Assembly: GCF_000284075.1 (NCBI RefSeq)
Contig: NC_017042.1
Location: 248,001-312,000 of the forward strand
From: Rickettsia rhipicephali str. 3-7-female6-CWPP
GTDB lineage: Bacteria; Pseudomonadota; Alphaproteobacteria; Rickettsiales; Rickettsiaceae
DNA length: 64,000 bases
Direction of reading: 5' to 3'
This document shows positions 44,646-53,054 of the stretch, one piece after another; within the stretch, counting starts at the first letter, position 1; each line of letters opens with the position of its first letter. The position numbers and the translations under genes are program-made. A model generated the notes under the pieces. It ran no database searches, was not told the origin of the DNA, and worked only from the letters and a program-made list of their open reading frames with translations.

Positions 44646-44744
44646 TGAAATATGATTATATTATGCTGAGATATGGATTCCTACGAGACATGTTTCGTCA
44701 TTGCTAGCGACTGATAAGGAGCGTGGCAATCCAATAAAAAAATT

Positions 44745-44803
44745 TTAAAATGCTCAAGACTAGCATCCTTAATTGGACCCCGTGGTCAAGCCATGGGGTG
44801 ACA
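44745..44803. repeat. Short palindromic repeats (ccccgtggtcaagccatgggg type)
   Basis: ggaccccgtggtcaagccatggggtgaca at 44777-44803 matches the arms seen at 3440, 38886 and 60950. A related accgtggtcaagccacggt-like arm is at 44465-44482 on the other side of tRNA-Thr. Confidence 0.7.
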
Positions 44804-44814
44804 ATGAAACATCT

Positions 44815-47121
44815 TTATAAATGCGTTGAAAATCTTAAATGAAAATGCTGCGTATCGTCATATTTCTTCTTCTTAACCGGGAAACCCCAATCCATTCTGA
44901 TCGGTGCAAAACGTGTTACCCAAATAAAGCCGAAACCAACGGAAGCTCTAAGAGATTTATCGTTATAAAAACCGTTTGGAGTTTGATATTGTTTCTTATT
45001 TAGGCCTACTCCCCAAACGCTTCCTAAATCCATAAAGACTGCACCGGTTAAATTAAATTCCTCAGGTACAGGTGTTGGAAAATTAAGCTCTGTTGAGAAT
45101 GTGTAATATCGCTCACCGCCAAGTCCTTCGTTAGTGATCTTTTCACGAGGTCCTACACCACCGCTTGCAAAGCCTCTTAAACTATAATCACCTAAATTAA
45201 AGCGATCGGAAATTCTAATAATTTTTCCTCCAAGCCCTGCAATATTGCCTCCGGAAGCAGATAATTTTAAAGTAAGCTTGTTATGTATGAAAGATTTATA
45301 ATATTTACCGTCAACTTCATGCTTTATATATTTGTTATCACCTCCAATGCCGGCAAATTCTTGTGTGCCGCTTAATAAATAACCGTTCTTTGGAACAATT
45401 TTATTATCGGTTTGATCATAAGTAATAGTATGTCCTATAGCAGAAGTAATGAATCTTCCCATTTGCTCCTTTAAGAATATTGAGTTTGATGGAGTTGGAG
45501 CACTTAAAATATCACGTTTGATTAAATAATCTATTTCGTGACCTAAATCCTCTTTAATTTCATAACCAAGAGAAGTTTTTACTCCTATAGAGTGTAACTT
45601 ATAGCTTTGATCAGTTGTATTTAATACACTAGCACCGCGTCCGGTATAGTTTCTAAATGCGTTTACGCCAAGTGATAAATCACGATCTAAAAAGTGCGGT
45701 GCGGTAATACCACCGTAATAGCTTGTAGTGTTTTTACTTACTTGTACACCGGCATTAAGCAGTTTCCCGGTACCGACTAAATTACGCTCTAAGAAAGAGA
45801 AACGTCCGAATAAACCGCCGGCAGTATTATATCCTAAATCAAAACCTATAGAGGAAGTAGATTTTTCATCAACTTCAACGTTAACATCATATTTATCTTT
45901 AGCTTTAGTCGGAGCTAAGCTAATTGCTACTTTCTCAAAATAATCTAAATTTCTAAGATTACGCTCACCTTTTTCAATATATGAACGATTAATTATATCA
46001 CCTTCTTCTATTTTAAATTCTCTTCTTATAACATGGTCTTCGGTTTTAAGGTTATTAATAATATTAATTTTATTAATATAAACCTTATCGGCTTTTTCAA
46101 TAATAAATTTAATATCTGCAGTATGATTAGCATTTTTCATTATATCCGGATAAACATTTACCGCAGGGTAACCGTTCGCTGTAAAATATTCTCCGATTTT
46201 TTCAGCTATATCATCAACCTTTTTCATATTGAAAACCTTGCCTTGCTTAATATTAACAATTTTATTAAGCGGTGTTATATCTATATTAGTTAATTTATTG
46301 TCTATTGTAATATTACCGAAGCTATATTTTTCTCCCTCTTCAATGGAATAGGTAAGAGTGAAATATTCTTTAGTATTATTGAGTTCTGCTGATGCCGAAA
46401 TTACTCTAAAATCTGCAAAACCTACAGATTGATAAAACTCTCTCAGTAATTCTTTATCATACTCCATTCTATCAGGATCGTAAGTATCGTTACTTTCTAA
46501 AAAACGAAACCAACGAGATTCTTTAGTTAAAACAATAGATTTAAGTTCTGCAGCACTATAATTTTCATTACCGCTAAAATAAATATATTTAATACCGGTT
46601 TTTGGTCCTTCTGCTATATCAAAAATAACCTTAACTCTGTTGTTTTCTAAATTTTCGATTTTAGGTGTTACTGTAGTAGCAAAACGTCCGCTACGTTTAT
46701 AAATTTCTAATATTTTCTTTACATCTAATTCAATTTTAGCTTGTCTAAGAGACTCGCCCGACATTGTATAAATTTCTTTAGCGAGCATATTAGTTTTGAT
46801 TTTAGAATTACCGTTAAATACTACACTACTTATAAAAGGCGTTTCAGTAACGTTAACTATTAAATGACCATCATTTGTTATATGCATATTTATATTTCTA
46901 AAAAGTGAGGTGGTATATAAACGTTTTATTGCCTCATCTTCTTTAGAATTATTATAGGTTTCTCCTACCTTAAGCTTTAAATAGCTCTCAATAGTAGAAC
47001 GCTCAACCCTATGGTTACCTTCGATAGTTATTTTACGAATTACAGAGTCAGCTAATGAAATATGATAATAAAAAATCGTTAATAATAAAATTGTTAACTT
47101 ACTAATTGATCTGATTGTCAC
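44815..47121 (-). CDS. bamA: Outer membrane protein assembly factor BamA
   Basis: The 768-residue BamA inserts beta-barrel proteins into the outer membrane. A signal peptide (1-24, ending HISLA) precedes five POTRA domains (about 25-420, for example VIRKITIEGNHRVERSTI and YINKINIINNLKTEDHVIRREF), then a 16-strand barrel with the conserved RGF in YSLRGFASGGVGPRE (about 663) and the C-terminal region FGFIWVTRFAPIRMDWGFP. The last residues are LRFSTHL, ending in Leu rather than the usual Phe. It lies downstream of rseP on the same strand, as in many proteobacteria. Confidence 0.96.
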   Translation of the reverse strand: MTIRSISKLTILLLTIFYYHISLADSVIRKITIEGNHRVERSTIESYLKLKVGETYNNSKEDEAIKRLYTTSLFRNINMHITNDGHLIVNVTETPFISSVVFNGNSKIKTNMLAKEIYTMSGESLRQAKIELDVKKILEIYKRSGRFATTVTPKIENLENNRVKVIFDIAEGPKTGIKYIYFSGNENYSAAELKSIVLTKESRWFRFLESNDTYDPDRMEYDKELLREFYQSVGFADFRVISASAELNNTKEYFTLTYSIEEGEKYSFGNITIDNKLTNIDITPLNKIVNIKQGKVFNMKKVDDIAEKIGEYFTANGYPAVNVYPDIMKNANHTADIKFIIEKADKVYINKINIINNLKTEDHVIRREFKIEEGDIINRSYIEKGERNLRNLDYFEKVAISLAPTKAKDKYDVNVEVDEKSTSSIGFDLGYNTAGGLFGRFSFLERNLVGTGKLLNAGVQVSKNTTSYYGGITAPHFLDRDLSLGVNAFRNYTGRGASVLNTTDQSYKLHSIGVKTSLGYEIKEDLGHEIDYLIKRDILSAPTPSNSIFLKEQMGRFITSAIGHTITYDQTDNKIVPKNGYLLSGTQEFAGIGGDNKYIKHEVDGKYYKSFIHNKLTLKLSASGGNIAGLGGKIIRISDRFNLGDYSLRGFASGGVGPREKITNEGLGGERYYTFSTELNFPTPVPEEFNLTGAVFMDLGSVWGVGLNKKQYQTPNGFYNDKSLRASVGFGFIWVTRFAPIRMDWGFPVKKKKYDDTQHFHLRFSTHL

Positions 47122-47167
47122 CTAAAACCTTCTTTAAGATTTAATTTAAATTTCTGTGTTTAAACCC

Positions 47168-47236
47168 GATATCATCCCGTGGCTTGACCACGGTAAAAAT
47201 AATAACTTAGATACCGTGTGCAAGTCGCGGCATGAC
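47168..47236. repeat. Palindromic repeats between rseP and bamA
   Basis: tatcatcccgtggcttgaccacggta and taccgtgtgcaagtcgcggcatgaca are inverted, partly degraded arms of the ACCGTGG class. They lengthen the rseP-bamA spacer to about 238 bp. Confidence 0.65.
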
Positions 47237-47359
47237 AAAGAACTGGATTTCCGCTTTTAGCTAAGAATAATACAAAGTTCTCCTAACTAATGCATTCAAA
47301 CATAATTAATGTACTCCACTATAGTAGATAATATAAGCGAGAGCAAGCAAATCTATAAT

Positions 47360-48433
47360 TTAGGAAAACAAATTTTGTATATCGTTGGAAACAGAAATTA
47401 TAATAAGAAAAATTATGATTATTGCTCCTAATTGTAACAAAATATTTTTAATCTTAGGATTCGGTAATTTACCTGTAATTGCTTCATATAATATAAATAC
47501 TAAATGTCCGCCGTCAAGCACCGGTATAGGTAGTAAGTTAAGTAACCCTAAATTAACGGAAAGCATTGCTATAAATAACAGATACATTTGGGTTCCACCA
47601 GCTATAGATTTGCCTGACTCTTTAGCAATAGCTACCGGCCCTCCTATCTCATCGAATGAACGTTTTCCTACAATCATTTGCGATATTGCGTTTAGAGTTA
47701 AAGCAGACATATCTATAGTAGTATTAATAGCTTCCCAGAATCCTCCTAAAATTCCTATTTTAGTATGAATAGGTTCATTTTTAGCTATAATACCGATGCG
47801 AAGAGTTTTCTTAACTTGCTTTTCTTCGGGAGGTGATATAATTATTTCTTGAGGCATTATATTAACGATAAATTCCTCACTTTTTCTTTCTATAGTTAAA
47901 GTAGAAGAGCTAAAACCGTTAATTAATATCTCTCTCTGCACGTCCCCGAAATCTTTAACAGATTTATCGTTAACCTTAACAATTTTATCTCCTGCTCTTA
48001 AGTCTGCTCTCTCTGCCGGTGATGAAGCTACTACATCACCTATTATAGGAGGAATCTCTGTTTTTCCAAAGTAACAATAAAAACCTGCAAATATTATTAC
48101 GGCAAGTAAATAATTAATTAACGGACCTGCTGCAACTATTAAAAAACGTTCTAAACAAGATTTAGCATCAAAAGCTACTTTTTCGTTAACGTCTTTAGTC
48201 TTATCCATAAGGCTGCGATCATAGCCGTAAATCTTGACATAACCGCCAAGCGGTATAAGGCAAATCTTCCACCTAACTCCTTTTTTATCGGTAATGCCTA
48301 TTAGTGCTTTACCGAAACCTATTGAGAACTCCTCAACTTTTACATTAAAATATCTAGCAATACAATAATGCCCAAATTCATGGATAAATACCAAGATACT
48401 AATTGTTATAATAAATCCTATTATAGAGAACAT
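47360..48433 (-). CDS. rseP: RIP zinc metalloprotease (RseP/MmpA family)
   Basis: A 357-residue intramembrane site-2 protease that cleaves anti-sigma factors and signal peptides. The zinc motif is H18-EFG-H22 in the first helix, a PDZ domain follows at about 115-190 ([24 protein letters not shown]), and the second catalytic motif [12 protein letters not shown] is near residue 305. Four membrane helices. bamA is next downstream, which suits envelope biogenesis. Confidence 0.95.
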   Translation of the reverse strand: MFSIIGFIITISILVFIHEFGHYCIARYFNVKVEEFSIGFGKALIGITDKKGVRWKICLIPLGGYVKIYGYDRSLMDKTKDVNEKVAFDAKSCLERFLIVAAGPLINYLLAVIIFAGFYCYFGKTEIPPIIGDVVASSPAERADLRAGDKIVKVNDKSVKDFGDVQREILINGFSSSTLTIERKSEEFIVNIMPQEIIISPPEEKQVKKTLRIGIIAKNEPIHTKIGILGGFWEAINTTIDMSALTLNAISQMIVGKRSFDEIGGPVAIAKESGKSIAGGTQMYLLFIAMLSVNLGLLNLLPIPVLDGGHLVFILYEAITGKLPNPKIKNILLQLGAIIIIFLIIISVSNDIQNLFS

Positions 48434-48499
48434 AAAAATTTTATAAGTTTACTAATAAATTATTTTAAGGTATACCTTGCAAGGGTATAGATATCATTT

Positions 48500-48679
48500 C
48501 GTCATTGTGAGTGGACGTTGCTCCTTGGTTCCCGATGTCATTCCCGCAAAAGCGGGAATCCACAAAAAATGAAGTAACAAATGTATTAGTTTTAAAAACT
48601 AATAATATTTATGTTTTTTAATTACTGGATTCCCGCCTTCGCGGGAATGACATCACGCCATATCACACTCGCAATGACG
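48500..48679. repeat. CATTCCCGC repeat nested in a CATTGCGAG repeat
   Basis: The inner element 48535-48653 has arms atgtcattcccgc...gcgggaatcca and tggattcccgcc...gcgggaatgacat. It is enclosed by cgtcattgtgag (48500-48511) and ctcgcaatgacg (48668-48679), which are the two ends of the other repeat class. This is the window's clearest nested insertion of these two classes. Confidence 0.8.
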
Positions 48680-48707
48680 AAAATTAAATTTTAAATTTCT
48701 TTTCTCT

Positions 48708-49178
48708 ATGAGTTCAAATAAAATTAATAAAAAGTCGATTGCACGTATTGCAGCAGTGCAAGCTATTTATCAAAACATATTGCAAAATAACGACGATATG
48801 GATGATATCATGCAAAATGTACTTTCTTTTTATCAAAATAATAATTCTATAACAGATTTACCTGAGAATTTAAAAATATCATTAAGTATAAGTCATTTTA
48901 AAATGCTGGTAAAGTCAGTATTTGAAAATTTTAATAAACTAGACGAAATTATCGACAATCATTTAACAAATGATAAAGATCCTGCACATATGCCGATCTT
49001 ACTCCGAGCTTTATTGCGTGTTAGTATATGTGAGCTATTATTTTGCCCTACTACGCCTGCTAAAGTAGTAATCAACGAATATACGGACATAGCAAATGAT
49101 ATGTTAAATGAGCATGAAATTGGTTTTGTTAATTCTGTATTAGATAAAATAGCAAAAGAGCATACTCGTTTAATTTGA
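48708..49178 (+). CDS. nusB: Transcription antitermination factor NusB
   Basis: A 156-residue all-helical RNA-binding factor that works with NusE/S10 on boxA of rRNA operons. It begins [15 protein letters not shown] and has the family segments [15 protein letters not shown] and [20 protein letters not shown] [15 protein letters not shown]. The start ATG 48708 is near the end of a repeat. A second repeat overlaps its stop codon region and continues into the next ORF. Confidence 0.94.
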   Translation: MSSNKINKKSIARIAAVQAIYQNILQNNDDMDDIMQNVLSFYQNNNSITDLPENLKISLSISHFKMLVKSVFENFNKLDEIIDNHLTNDKDPAHMPILLRALLRVSICELLFCPTTPAKVVINEYTDIANDMLNEHEIGFVNSVLDKIAKEHTRLI

Positions 49179-49286
49179 AAATTTGGCTACAAGTACTGTG
49201 GTACTCAAGTATTATTAACGGCTTTCGTTCCTCGTCTTGTGGATTTCCTTGCTCTTTTCCAGATTAAACTTCGTCTACTTATTCTT
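49172..49286. repeat. Dispersed element (gacgaagtttaattt type), copy 4, inverted
   Basis: Inverted copy of 18056-18174, from tttgaaaatttggc to agattaaacttcgtcta. In the plus strand it reads [14 protein letters not shown], in frame with rlmE, the same peptide as the extension of dapB. Confidence 0.75.
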
Positions 49287-49313
49287 CATTTATTTATAAG
49301 TATAAAAGATTTT

Positions 49314-49997
49314 ATGACAAATAATTTAAGCGGTTATAGAAATAAATTCATTAGAGTTAAGACTTCTAAAAAACGCACCGTCTCTTCTAGTAATTGGCTT
49401 AGACGCCAATTAAACGATCCGTATGTTGCAAAAGCACGTATAGACGGTTTTAGGTCGAGAGCTGCATATAAACTACTTGAAATTCATGAAAAATTTAAAC
49501 TTTTTACTCCTAACATGAAAATTGTTGATCTAGGGGCAGCTCCTGGGGGATGGAGTCAAGTAGCTTCCAAGCTTATTAAAGCTTCGGATAATAACCTAAA
49601 TAATAAAATAATCTCTATCGATGTGTTAGAAATCGAGCCTGTTGCTGGAGTTGAATTTTTTCAAAAGGACTTTTTTGAAGCAGATACGGAAGAATTAATT
49701 ATTCAGGCTTTAGATGGTAGAGCTGATATAGTAATGAGTGATATGGCATCAAATACCATAGGTCATAAAGCTACAGACCATATAAGAACCTTACTTTTAT
49801 GTGAGCAAGCTTTTGAATTTGCTTTAAAAGTACTAAAACCCTCCGGTCATTTTATTGCTAAAATTTTTCGTGGCGGTGCAGAAAATGAATTATTAAATAA
49901 AGTAAAGCGTGAATTTAAAACAGTGAAACATTTTAAACCTTCATCCAGCCGCAGTGAATCTACGGAAATCTATTTAGTGGCTCTAAATAAGAAATAA
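49314..49997 (+). CDS. rlmE: 23S rRNA 2'-O-ribose methyltransferase RlmE
   Basis: A 227-residue FtsJ-type SAM methyltransferase that modifies U2552 of 23S rRNA. It shows the SAM motif [14 protein letters not shown] and the K-D-K-E tetrad: K in [11 protein letters not shown] in VMSDMAS, K in [11 protein letters not shown] in STEIYLV. The frame extends 25 codons further upstream to 49239, but that part is repeat DNA (49172-49286), so ATG 49314 (MTNNLSGYR) is preferred. Confidence 0.93.
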   Translation: MTNNLSGYRNKFIRVKTSKKRTVSSSNWLRRQLNDPYVAKARIDGFRSRAAYKLLEIHEKFKLFTPNMKIVDLGAAPGGWSQVASKLIKASDNNLNNKIISIDVLEIEPVAGVEFFQKDFFEADTEELIIQALDGRADIVMSDMASNTIGHKATDHIRTLLLCEQAFEFALKVLKPSGHFIAKIFRGGAENELLNKVKREFKTVKHFKPSSSRSESTEIYLVALNKK

Positions 49998-50062
49998 TGA
50001 ATATGAAAGGCGAAAGGTGATTTCTGCCTATAAATTTATTATATATGTTATTTTTTTATTTA

Positions 50063-51121
50063 TCATATTAGAGGATATAGATGATAATTACTTATATCTC
50101 CTGTTGTTTTGACTTCCTGAGCATATTCTTGACTGCAGATTTGAAAATTATTATACATCCAAACTAAATTAGCTCCGGTTTCAGTTTCAACTATTTGATT
50201 ATATAAATTATTTTTTAAATTTAGAGTATTTTTAGCATATTTTTGTGTTGCTGCTTCCCAATCATCTACGGTTAAAGTAATATTCTGTTTTAAATCAGAA
50301 AAATTAACAAGTCCATGTTTACTGATTCCGGCTATGATTTCTTCAAAGCCTTCGACTATTCCATTAATTCCTAGATATTTTATAACTTTTTGTTTGGCAA
50401 AATTATATAAATATGATACCCATTCTTCTGATTGTGATAGTTCTGTTTTTTTACCAGGAAGTACCATTGTTGTTTTTCCCAAATGCTTATTAGTAATATT
50501 AATAAGATTATGTTTTGCATTATATATCTTAGAATGGGTAGCTAGCTCTTTTATTGGAGTTGTTACTTTTCCGGTAAATAAATTTTTTTCTATGCCTCTT
50601 TCAATTATCGGTTTTGAACCAGGGCTATCAAAAGTTGTAGATTTATTAAAATGTAGGTTGCGAGAATGTATTTCTACTAAGGTTAAATCTGCAATTATTG
50701 CTCCAAGTGAATGACCGCTAGTATTAAAACTATATTCTGTGGCTTTACTTAAGCCGCCTAATTTGTTAATTATTTCACTAACAAAATCCTGAAGTGGAGT
50801 TAGTTTAGTAGGTAAATAGTGCAGAGCGATAAGTAAGTCGTCTAATAAATCATATATATTGAATTTTGTGCCGGCACTAGCAATATGAACTTCTTTAGTT
50901 TCTTTATTTATAAATGCGACGGCTTTATAAGCATATTTAGCAGTGCTGATATTATCACATGAAGCAGTCAGTATTTCCCATCCGGTATCTGTTAATTGTT
51001 CATTGACCTTTGATGCTTTTAGCTTATAAATATTTAAATCATCTGTTTTATATGCGAGGTCTAACCCTATATAAGCAAGCTTTTTAGTGCTAATATGTTT
51101 AGAATTTTTGTACGTAGACAT
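50063..51121 (-). CDS. Putative lipase/alpha-beta hydrolase, 352 aa
   Basis: A possible class-3-like lipase. The nucleophile elbow is G136-H-S138-L-G140 in TSGHSLGAIIADL, and the upstream IASAGTKFNIYDLLDDL (about 81-97) resembles the (A/F)RGT...D(W)..D(L) oxyanion motif of these enzymes. The candidate acid residue is in TFDSPGSK (D165), matching the DSPG form; the catalytic His is not certain. No signal peptide is seen, so export, if any, would be Sec-independent. GAGGT 6 nt before ATG 51121 is a good SD. It diverges from the gene at 51309 and shares dyads with it. Confidence 0.6.
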   Translation of the reverse strand: MSTYKNSKHISTKKLAYIGLDLAYKTDDLNIYKLKASKVNEQLTDTGWEILTASCDNISTAKYAYKAVAFINKETKEVHIASAGTKFNIYDLLDDLLIALHYLPTKLTPLQDFVSEIINKLGGLSKATEYSFNTSGHSLGAIIADLTLVEIHSRNLHFNKSTTFDSPGSKPIIERGIEKNLFTGKVTTPIKELATHSKIYNAKHNLINITNKHLGKTTMVLPGKKTELSQSEEWVSYLYNFAKQKVIKYLGINGIVEGFEEIIAGISKHGLVNFSDLKQNITLTVDDWEAATQKYAKNTLNLKNNLYNQIVETETGANLVWMYNNFQICSQEYAQEVKTTGDISNYHLYPLI

Positions 51122-51145
51122 ATCTACCTCTTTTTGATCAATTTT

Positions 51146-51160
51146 ACCATAAAATATGGT
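51146..51160. promoter_or_regulatory. Operator-like dyad 1 (ACCATAAAATATGGT)
   Basis: A perfect 6-bp inverted repeat ACCATA/TATGGT with a 3-nt centre. It covers the -10 element (51151-51156 on the minus strand) of the lipase-like gene. A 14 of 15 identical copy is at 51272-51286. Confidence 0.6.
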
Positions 51161-51179
51161 TTTTTCTAAAAAATGTCAA
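51151..51179 (-). promoter_or_regulatory. Putative sigma-70 promoter of the lipase-like gene
   Basis: Minus strand: TTGACA (51179-51174), 17-nt spacer, TATTTT (51156-51151). The -10 lies inside dyad 1. The start codon is at 51121, giving a leader of about 25 nt. Confidence 0.6.
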
Positions 51180-51220
51180 GTCAAATATTAATACGTAATT
51201 AATCTATTATTAAATAAAGA

Positions 51221-51249
51221 TTGACATTTGATTACTTTTGTTATATAGT
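51221..51249 (+). promoter_or_regulatory. Putative sigma-70 promoter of the 317-aa gene
   Basis: TTGACA (51221-51226), exact 17-nt spacer, TATAGT (51244-51249), the best consensus match in the window. The predicted start near 51256 gives a leader of about 53 nt that contains dyad 2 and an AAGGAG SD. Confidence 0.7.
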
Positions 51250-51271
51250 ACATTTGCATTAATATTTAACA

Positions 51272-51286
51272 ACCATGAAATATGGT
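51272..51286. promoter_or_regulatory. Operator-like dyad 2 (ACCATGAAATATGGT)
   Basis: Differs from dyad 1 at one position. It lies about 16-30 nt downstream of the predicted transcription start of the 317-aa gene, a place where a bound repressor would block elongation or clearance. Confidence 0.6.
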
Positions 51287-51308
51287 GATTCAAACAAGGA
51301 GATAGACT

Positions 51309-52262
51309 ATGTTTACATTATTGGCACATAATTTATTCGGAAGTAATAAACCGATTACTTACTTATCTTTAATAGAAAAAGCAAAAGCAGAGTGTAGTTT
51401 TTATACAAAATTAGCATCAGGAAGCTTTTTTACAGGAATAAGTAGTTTTTTTTCATCTAGTAGTTGGTTAAGCAAAATACCTTTAATAATAGGGGCTGTT
51501 TTTGGTACTAGTTATGGGGCAAAAGGCATTATGGATAGTAATGAACAAATAAAGCTTTTTACTAAAGCTCATGAAGCAACTAAAGTTGAAGAGTATTTGG
51601 CTACTTCGGGGTTAGGAAGTTTTGTATACGGTACTGCTATAGATAAAAACGGTATAGATAAATTTACCGGTAAATATATTGAAGGAATGAACGGTAAGAT
51701 AATATCTAATGTAATAACTCGTGTACCAACCTTAAGTTTAACGGAAGACGGCGTTGGTTACAAACATAATGGTGGCTATGAAATATTAGAATCAACAGAT
51801 CGTGCGTTATATCAGGAAATACCTGGCGTGAAAGGACAATATACAAATAAATTAGTTCTAGATACTAGTATTCTTTCTTTACATGCTTGTATTATTCAGC
51901 AGCTAATACAAAATGGCTATTCAAGTGAAGATGTTGAAAAAGCTTTAAGTTTAGGAACTGTTGCAAAGAGAGAAAGTTACAAAAATGAGCAATTAGCAGA
52001 ATACAAGCCAAATTTGATAAGTACGTTATGGCATGGTACAGAAAAAGCTATGCAAAATAAAGAAGTAGAACTTTCAAAAGAAACACAGAAATATGCTGAA
52101 ATAAATGAAGCTTATGAAGTATTATTTAATGATCATACTTCCAGTACTAGTGAAGAACAAGAAGAGCAGTTTTATAGCCTTGATTATAATAATCTTAATG
52201 ATGATCAAACTCAAATCTTAGGAGATGAGGGAGATGAAGGATATATATCTGATATTGCCTAG
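51309..52262 (+). CDS. Unknown membrane-associated protein, 317 aa, acidic tail
   Basis: No family recognised. Residues about 35-72 are hydrophobic (KLASGSFFTGISSFFS then SKIPLIIGAVFGTSYGAKGIM), with room for one or two membrane helices or a hydrophobic hairpin. The middle is polar with EDGVGYKHNGGYEILEST. The last 50 residues are strongly acidic and Gln-rich (SSTSEEQEEQF, DEGDEGYISDIA). No cleavable signal is clear. AAGGAG lies about 8 nt before ATG 51309. The divergent promoter pair and terminator at 52286 make it a monocistronic unit. Confidence 0.72.
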   Translation: MFTLLAHNLFGSNKPITYLSLIEKAKAECSFYTKLASGSFFTGISSFFSSSSWLSKIPLIIGAVFGTSYGAKGIMDSNEQIKLFTKAHEATKVEEYLATSGLGSFVYGTAIDKNGIDKFTGKYIEGMNGKIISNVITRVPTLSLTEDGVGYKHNGGYEILESTDRALYQEIPGVKGQYTNKLVLDTSILSLHACIIQQLIQNGYSSEDVEKALSLGTVAKRESYKNEQLAEYKPNLISTLWHGTEKAMQNKEVELSKETQKYAEINEAYEVLFNDHTSSTSEEQEEQFYSLDYNNLNDDQTQILGDEGDEGYISDIA

Positions 52263-52285
52263 TAACTAAATACAAAACTTTCTAG

Positions 52286-52317
52286 AGAGTAAGGTTATAG
52301 ATCTATAACCTTACTCT
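52286..52317. terminator. Rho-independent terminator
   Basis: AGAGTAAGGTTATAGA/TCTATAACCTTACTCT is a perfect 16+16 palindrome followed by TTTTTTATTTA. It ends the 317-aa gene; the minus-strand ratA-like gene stops at 52321, so it may serve both. The lack of unpaired bases means the tip must open. Confidence 0.8.
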
Positions 52318-52320
52318 TTT

Positions 52321-52761
52321 TTATTTAATAACCTCTTTAGCTCTCCTTTCAAAAGCTATAATCATTTTTTCGGTTGCTTTGGTAAAATAAGTGCCGATTA
52401 ATTTATCCAGTATTACGGATTTCATTTTAAAATCAATAAAGAATTTTAATTCAGTTCCTGCCGTGTATGGAATAAATTGCCAAGTACTTTTTAAATATTC
52501 AAAAGGTCCTGAAATAGCTACCGTATTAATCAAATATATTCCATCATCTGTTATTTCGCTTGTAACTCGTGAGTTATATTTTTCTGAAAAGCCTTTTAAC
52601 TGAATTACTAATTCAGCAATAACCTCTTGATTATTTTCTGAAATAATTCTAGAAGCAGAACACCAAGGCAAGAATTTAGGATAAGATTTTACATCCCAGA
52701 CCAAATCAAACAATTCTTGCGGTTTATAGGGTAAAATTTTAGTGTGTTGAAGGCAAGGCAT
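52321..52761 (-). CDS. ratA: RatA/Coq10-like START-domain protein
   Basis: A 146-residue polyketide-cyclase/START fold protein. It starts [34 protein letters not shown], a hallmark of Coq10/RatA (DVxxYPxFLPWC), and has the C-terminal KATEKMIIAFERRA. In mitochondria Coq10 chaperones ubiquinone; E. coli RatA has been described as binding 50S subunits. The respiratory role seems more likely here. Its ATG overlaps the stop of the SDHAF4-like gene upstream by one base (TAATG). Confidence 0.9.
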   Translation of the reverse strand: MPCLQHTKILPYKPQELFDLVWDVKSYPKFLPWCSASRIISENNQEVIAELVIQLKGFSEKYNSRVTSEITDDGIYLINTVAISGPFEYLKSTWQFIPYTAGTELKFFIDFKMKSVILDKLIGTYFTKATEKMIIAFERRAKEVIK

Positions 52762-53042
52762 TAGAAATCTGTGACTTTACCTTTATACTGCCAGTCCCCG
52801 TATCTTGTCGGTTCTAGACCTTTAACACCGCCAATTTCTTTTTCTTTTGGTAAATTTTCTTCTTCTGATATATTAATAGACATCTTTACAAACTTCGCTT
52901 CTAGAGGTAATTTAGACGTCGATCCGGTACTCGCATCCTCACGTATGTCCATATACGCTGTGGTGCTGCGTTCCGTGTCTCCTGTAAATTCCTCTCTATA
53001 AGCTGGTTTGGAAAGATGTCTATTATCTTTTTTATCGTTCAT
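52761..53042 (-). CDS. SDHAF4-like (DUF1674) complex II assembly protein with an RPE1 insertion
   Basis: A 93-residue protein. The C-terminal 25 residues, [25 protein letters not shown], in part, match the conserved DUF1674/SDHAF4 ending GG(P)[20 protein letters not shown]. SDHAF4 binds flavinated SdhA and helps complex II assembly. Residues about 8-57 are the RPE1 peptide, so only a short original N-terminus (MNDKKDN) remains before it. The conserved tail is intact, so function may survive. It is coupled to the Coq10-like gene by TAATG, joining two respiratory-chain accessory genes. Confidence 0.85.
   Translation of the reverse strand: MNDKKDNRHLSKPAYREEFTGDTERSTTAYMDIREDASTGSTSKLPLEAKFVKMSINISEEENLPKEKEIGGVKGLEPTRYGDWQYKGKVTDF
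52877..53022 (-). repeat. Rickettsia palindromic element 1 (RPE1) inside the SDHAF4-like gene
   Basis: A 146-bp copy close to identical to 23061-23206 (about a dozen differences by eye). It is read in the same frame, giving [22 protein letters not shown] then [18 protein letters not shown]. Confidence 0.92.
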
Positions 53043-53054
53043 AGTACTAAATAT

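Noticed and set aside
44465..44707. 80-residue plus ORF over the tRNA-Thr gene
   Set aside because: Contains the tRNA in antisense (the CGDLNPRPTHYECAALPAELHR peptide is a known tRNA-antisense artefact).
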